Shown: piece by piece, positions 61,045 through 64,000 of the stretch
How positions within the stretch are numbered: position 1 is the first letter of the stretch
Layout: every line of letters starts with the position of its first letter
Translations under genes and position numbers: made by a program
Assembly (NCBI GenBank): GCA_964007475.1
Contig: OZ023275.1
Coordinates: 18,827,829-18,891,828, forward strand
Direction: 5' to 3'
Length of the DNA stretch: 64,000 nt
Source: Hybos culiciformis
Lineage: Eukaryota > Arthropoda > Insecta > Diptera > Hybotidae
The notes under the pieces: generated by a model
Databases searched by the model: none
What the model was told of the DNA's origin: nothing
What the model saw: only the letters and a program-made list of their open reading frames with translations

Positions 61045-64000
61045 TTCGCAATTGGAATGGAATATCGTAAGTAAAAAAAGCATAGGTCAGTTATCAAGTA
61101 CGTATGTATTACCCGCTAGTATATGAACATTCTTTTTTTTAATTATGTTAAGTTAACGTAAAAAAAAATATATCTTTTTTTTAAATTGATTTTTAAATAG
61201 CATTGATCGAGATACATATTAGATAGCATTAAATATAGGCACTAAATTCATTTTTATATGAATTTTATTTTGATCGAATAAAAAAAACAACCTTTTTGAC
61301 ACGGTTGTTTTTACAATATGCATTTAAAACCAGTTTTTATAAATTTAGGTGGATTTAAAAATTTTTTTTGAAAAAATTACGAGACACTCAAGATAAGAAA
61401 AATCATTAACAGAAAAATAACAAAATAAAAATTAAATTATATAAAATTCTGCAAAAAATTTAAAATTGCATAAAATAAAGTTTTTTTTCTTTTAATGTTA
61501 AATAAAAGTGATATAATTTCAAAGAAACCGGATTAAATCGTAAAAGTTAGTTTGAAAAGAAAAATAAAAATTAAATTAAATTTGATACATTTTTAGGGTC
61601 ATGCAAAGGGATTAAATTTGAGATAAATAAGATCAGAATGCAATCAACACCGTGTATATTGGAACCTTCTGAACCGAAATAAAAATATTGATAAAATTGT
61701 TTATTTATTTGAAATTCATTTGCATAAACATAATGTTATAAAATTTTACAGCGCTTAGGCTTAGATCTACCTTTTCTACTAAAAATTAATATACTTATTT
61801 CTAGTTCATTTTGAAATTTGAAAATTTGAGGCAAAATTATTGTTAAAAAGAAAAACTTACTGAAGCGCTTATAAACCGAAATACAATATTAAATATTTTG
61901 TTGAACAATTATTTAAACCGCATATTTGATTAAAAATATTATATATATATGTATATTGTGTGATTAACAAACTGTGCGCGTAAAATTTCGAAAAGAAAAA
62001 ATAAATGGATAAATATTAATTAAGCATGAGGGTATGTTTTGTAGTTCTTTTAATAGTGGCAATTTTGTCATGTTATATATTGAACCTTCTTGACGTTTAA
62101 TGACTGCAGATACTGAAATATATTAAAAATTCACATTTCATCTTTATAAAATTGCTTCGTATGTAATAAAGAAATTATTGATACCATGTTCTATTAAAAA
62201 TTATTTTGGAAACAAACATTGAAAATCAATTTAATAATCTTTTATTTCGCCGGCATATCTTTAGAATGCACACTTGTGAATGCGGCTAACTAAGAACTTA
62301 GAACTTTCATTAATATGTCAAATTTCAATTCCAATGATATGACCCTTTTCTAACTATTACCGATTTTATTAATTTTATATAAAAACTAGTTTAAGGTTAT
62401 GACAAAACATTTAAAATCAGGTGGAATAAATAAATTTCACCAAACATCAAAGTTTATTTTTCATTATATAATAAAGCTTTACCGAATAAAAATTAAATGA
62501 TTTTGTGAATATTATTTTGTTATTTCTTTTTTAAATAAATACAAAAACAGAAAACACAATTTTAAAAAAAAGTTGTAAATTTCAATTTATTATCTAATTT
62601 TATTAATAAACATTATTCAGATGATGAGTTTTTTTTTTCATGTTATAAAATATGCATGTAGATTTATAAATAAAATGTAAAGTTCATTAGTGTTTCAAGG
62701 TCGTTCATAAATAAACATAAAAAATGCATTTATGATTTTGAAAAAAAAAAAAAAACAAATTAGAGCTTCATTTTTTTTTTGCTTCAAAAATATTTAAATT
62801 CTTTCAATATTAATAATTTTTTTTTTTTTTTAATTTAAACTCAGTAGAAAAACCCTAAAGAAAAAACACATATTAATTGGTCAACACTAATTACTATAAC
62901 CTTTGTAATTTCCCGCCATACTATAATTAATATGTTGCGGATATAAAATATAAAATCATAATAGTAACAAGTTCATTAGCTTTAAAAGATTTTCATAACA
63001 CCCAATTTTCCAAAAAAAAAATGTATACTGGAAAAACAAAGTTATAACAAAATGAAAATTTAAAATTAAAATTGATGTTAGAAAAGAATAGTTGAAAACT
63101 TTTTTTTAATGATTGCCCTCAACAGACTTCCAAAATTAGTTTAAATTTTAAACTTTTTTTTACAGTTTTTTTTTCTGACAGTTCGTTATATGTAATTATA
63201 ATTTTCAAATTTAACTAACTTTAGTGCAATGAAAATTCGATAAATAAAAGGGTTTTTAAGCTTTTATTTTCATATTGAAGAGAGCTTCTGGAAGAAATAA
63301 TACTTATGCAGTACGAGATACAAATATTTTATTTAGCTTCATAAAAGACTTTGTATAAATCAATGCCATAAAATATTATTTACATAATATGTTATAAAGG
63401 TGAAACACTATAGCAACAAAACTGTCAGATTATATTAAAATATGAAATAATTAGCCGAAACAAGTAAACGCGTCGCAATTTTTTATATTTTACTTAAGCC
63501 GTATTTCTCAAAAATACAAAACTACCCTGGTGACTTAAGCATCTATTTATTATAATGCAAGGAAAAAATAGCTCCTATAGATCGTACAGAAATATTCTAC
63601 GTTAAAATTTCAGAATCTAGAAAAACCATATACAAAACTATAATTTTGATATGTATATAGCAAATTTTTCCACAATTCATTAATTATATAACAATTTTTG
63701 AACGAGTAATGTATGTATTATATTTATATAATATATTTAAGTGGCCACTAGAGTGAAATAAACTGTTCGTAACAACGCTCTATCTTAAATTTTTAAAGCT
63801 AAAAAACGTTGCGAAAAAGTGAGGCGTGTACATTTTTAAAATTTGATCCTAGAATTTACCTAAATCTATTTACCAATAAGTGTGCAGGCCAGAATTTGTA
63901 TTTTGTTCTTTATTTTATTAGAATTTAAATCAAATTTTTTTTTCATAGTTTTTTGGTTAATTTTTATCAATTTTTATGTTTTAAGCTCTCTTTAGACCTC
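61045..64000. other. AT-rich DNA to the window end
   Basis: No coding exon was found. A minus-strand donor-like GCGCTTCA followed by GTAAGTTTTT at 61857 could end a non-coding first exon of the Gly-rich secreted gene. Poly-A/T runs are frequent near 62,740-62,830. Confidence 0.4.

Noticed and set aside
1..64000. CRISPR arrays, bacterial operons or an integrated virus
   Set aside because: No direct-repeat/spacer array, no ribosome-binding sites with tight gene packing, and no recognisable viral gene; intron-bearing genes show eukaryotic DNA.

Overview
This looks like nuclear DNA from an insect, most likely a fly (Diptera). It is very AT-rich by eye and full of poly-A/T and simple repeats. It is gene-poor, and its genes are split by small GT-AG introns or sit alone between long non-coding stretches. 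A cytosolic-type Hsp70 and several small secreted proteins of insect character (signal peptide, short phase-0 exons, Thr/Gly-rich tails) support this; the exact species cannot be told. There are no bacterial operons, CRISPR arrays or rRNA. Every gene supported here lies on the minus strand. Layout: 1-4 kb is a nest of mobile DNA: a composite repeat (copy 1 of 3) that took two head-to-head MITE insertions forming a hairpin of about 930 bp, then a 733-bp hAT remnant with an 8-bp target duplication. 4.6-8.3 kb carries two single-exon genes for small secreted proteins, one with a CPEG...NCRPV tail and one with an amphipathic helix repeat. 8.3-21.6 kb is mostly featureless AT-rich DNA, with repeat copy 2 and a foldback MITE. 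21.65-24.70 kb is a four-exon gene for a 186-residue secreted protein, assembled here from splice sites. 24.8-31.2 kb is non-coding with repeat copy 3. 31.29-34.15 kb is the most unusual block: a foldback followed by a GC-rich array of about 160 twelve-bp units with a higher-order period near 720 bp, set inside a tandem of about 100-bp units. 35.37-35.60 kb is a tRNA-derived SINE-like dimer. 42.6-43.6 kb is a second hAT remnant whose transposase fragment was split by a smaller MITE. 49.8-61 kb is the gene-rich end: a terminal exon of an unknown gene, an intronless Hsp70 lacking the EEVD tail, a short ORF with a well-formed core promoter upstream of it, and two multi-exon genes for secreted proteins. 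Functionally the window combines one cytosolic chaperone with a scattered set of fast-evolving secreted proteins on one strand. No cooperative pathway can be shown from sequence alone. The clearest new structures are the 720-bp higher-order minisatellite, the nested transposon histories with reconstructable empty sites, and the uncharacterised secreted-protein genes. All domain and family calls were made by eye without database searches.
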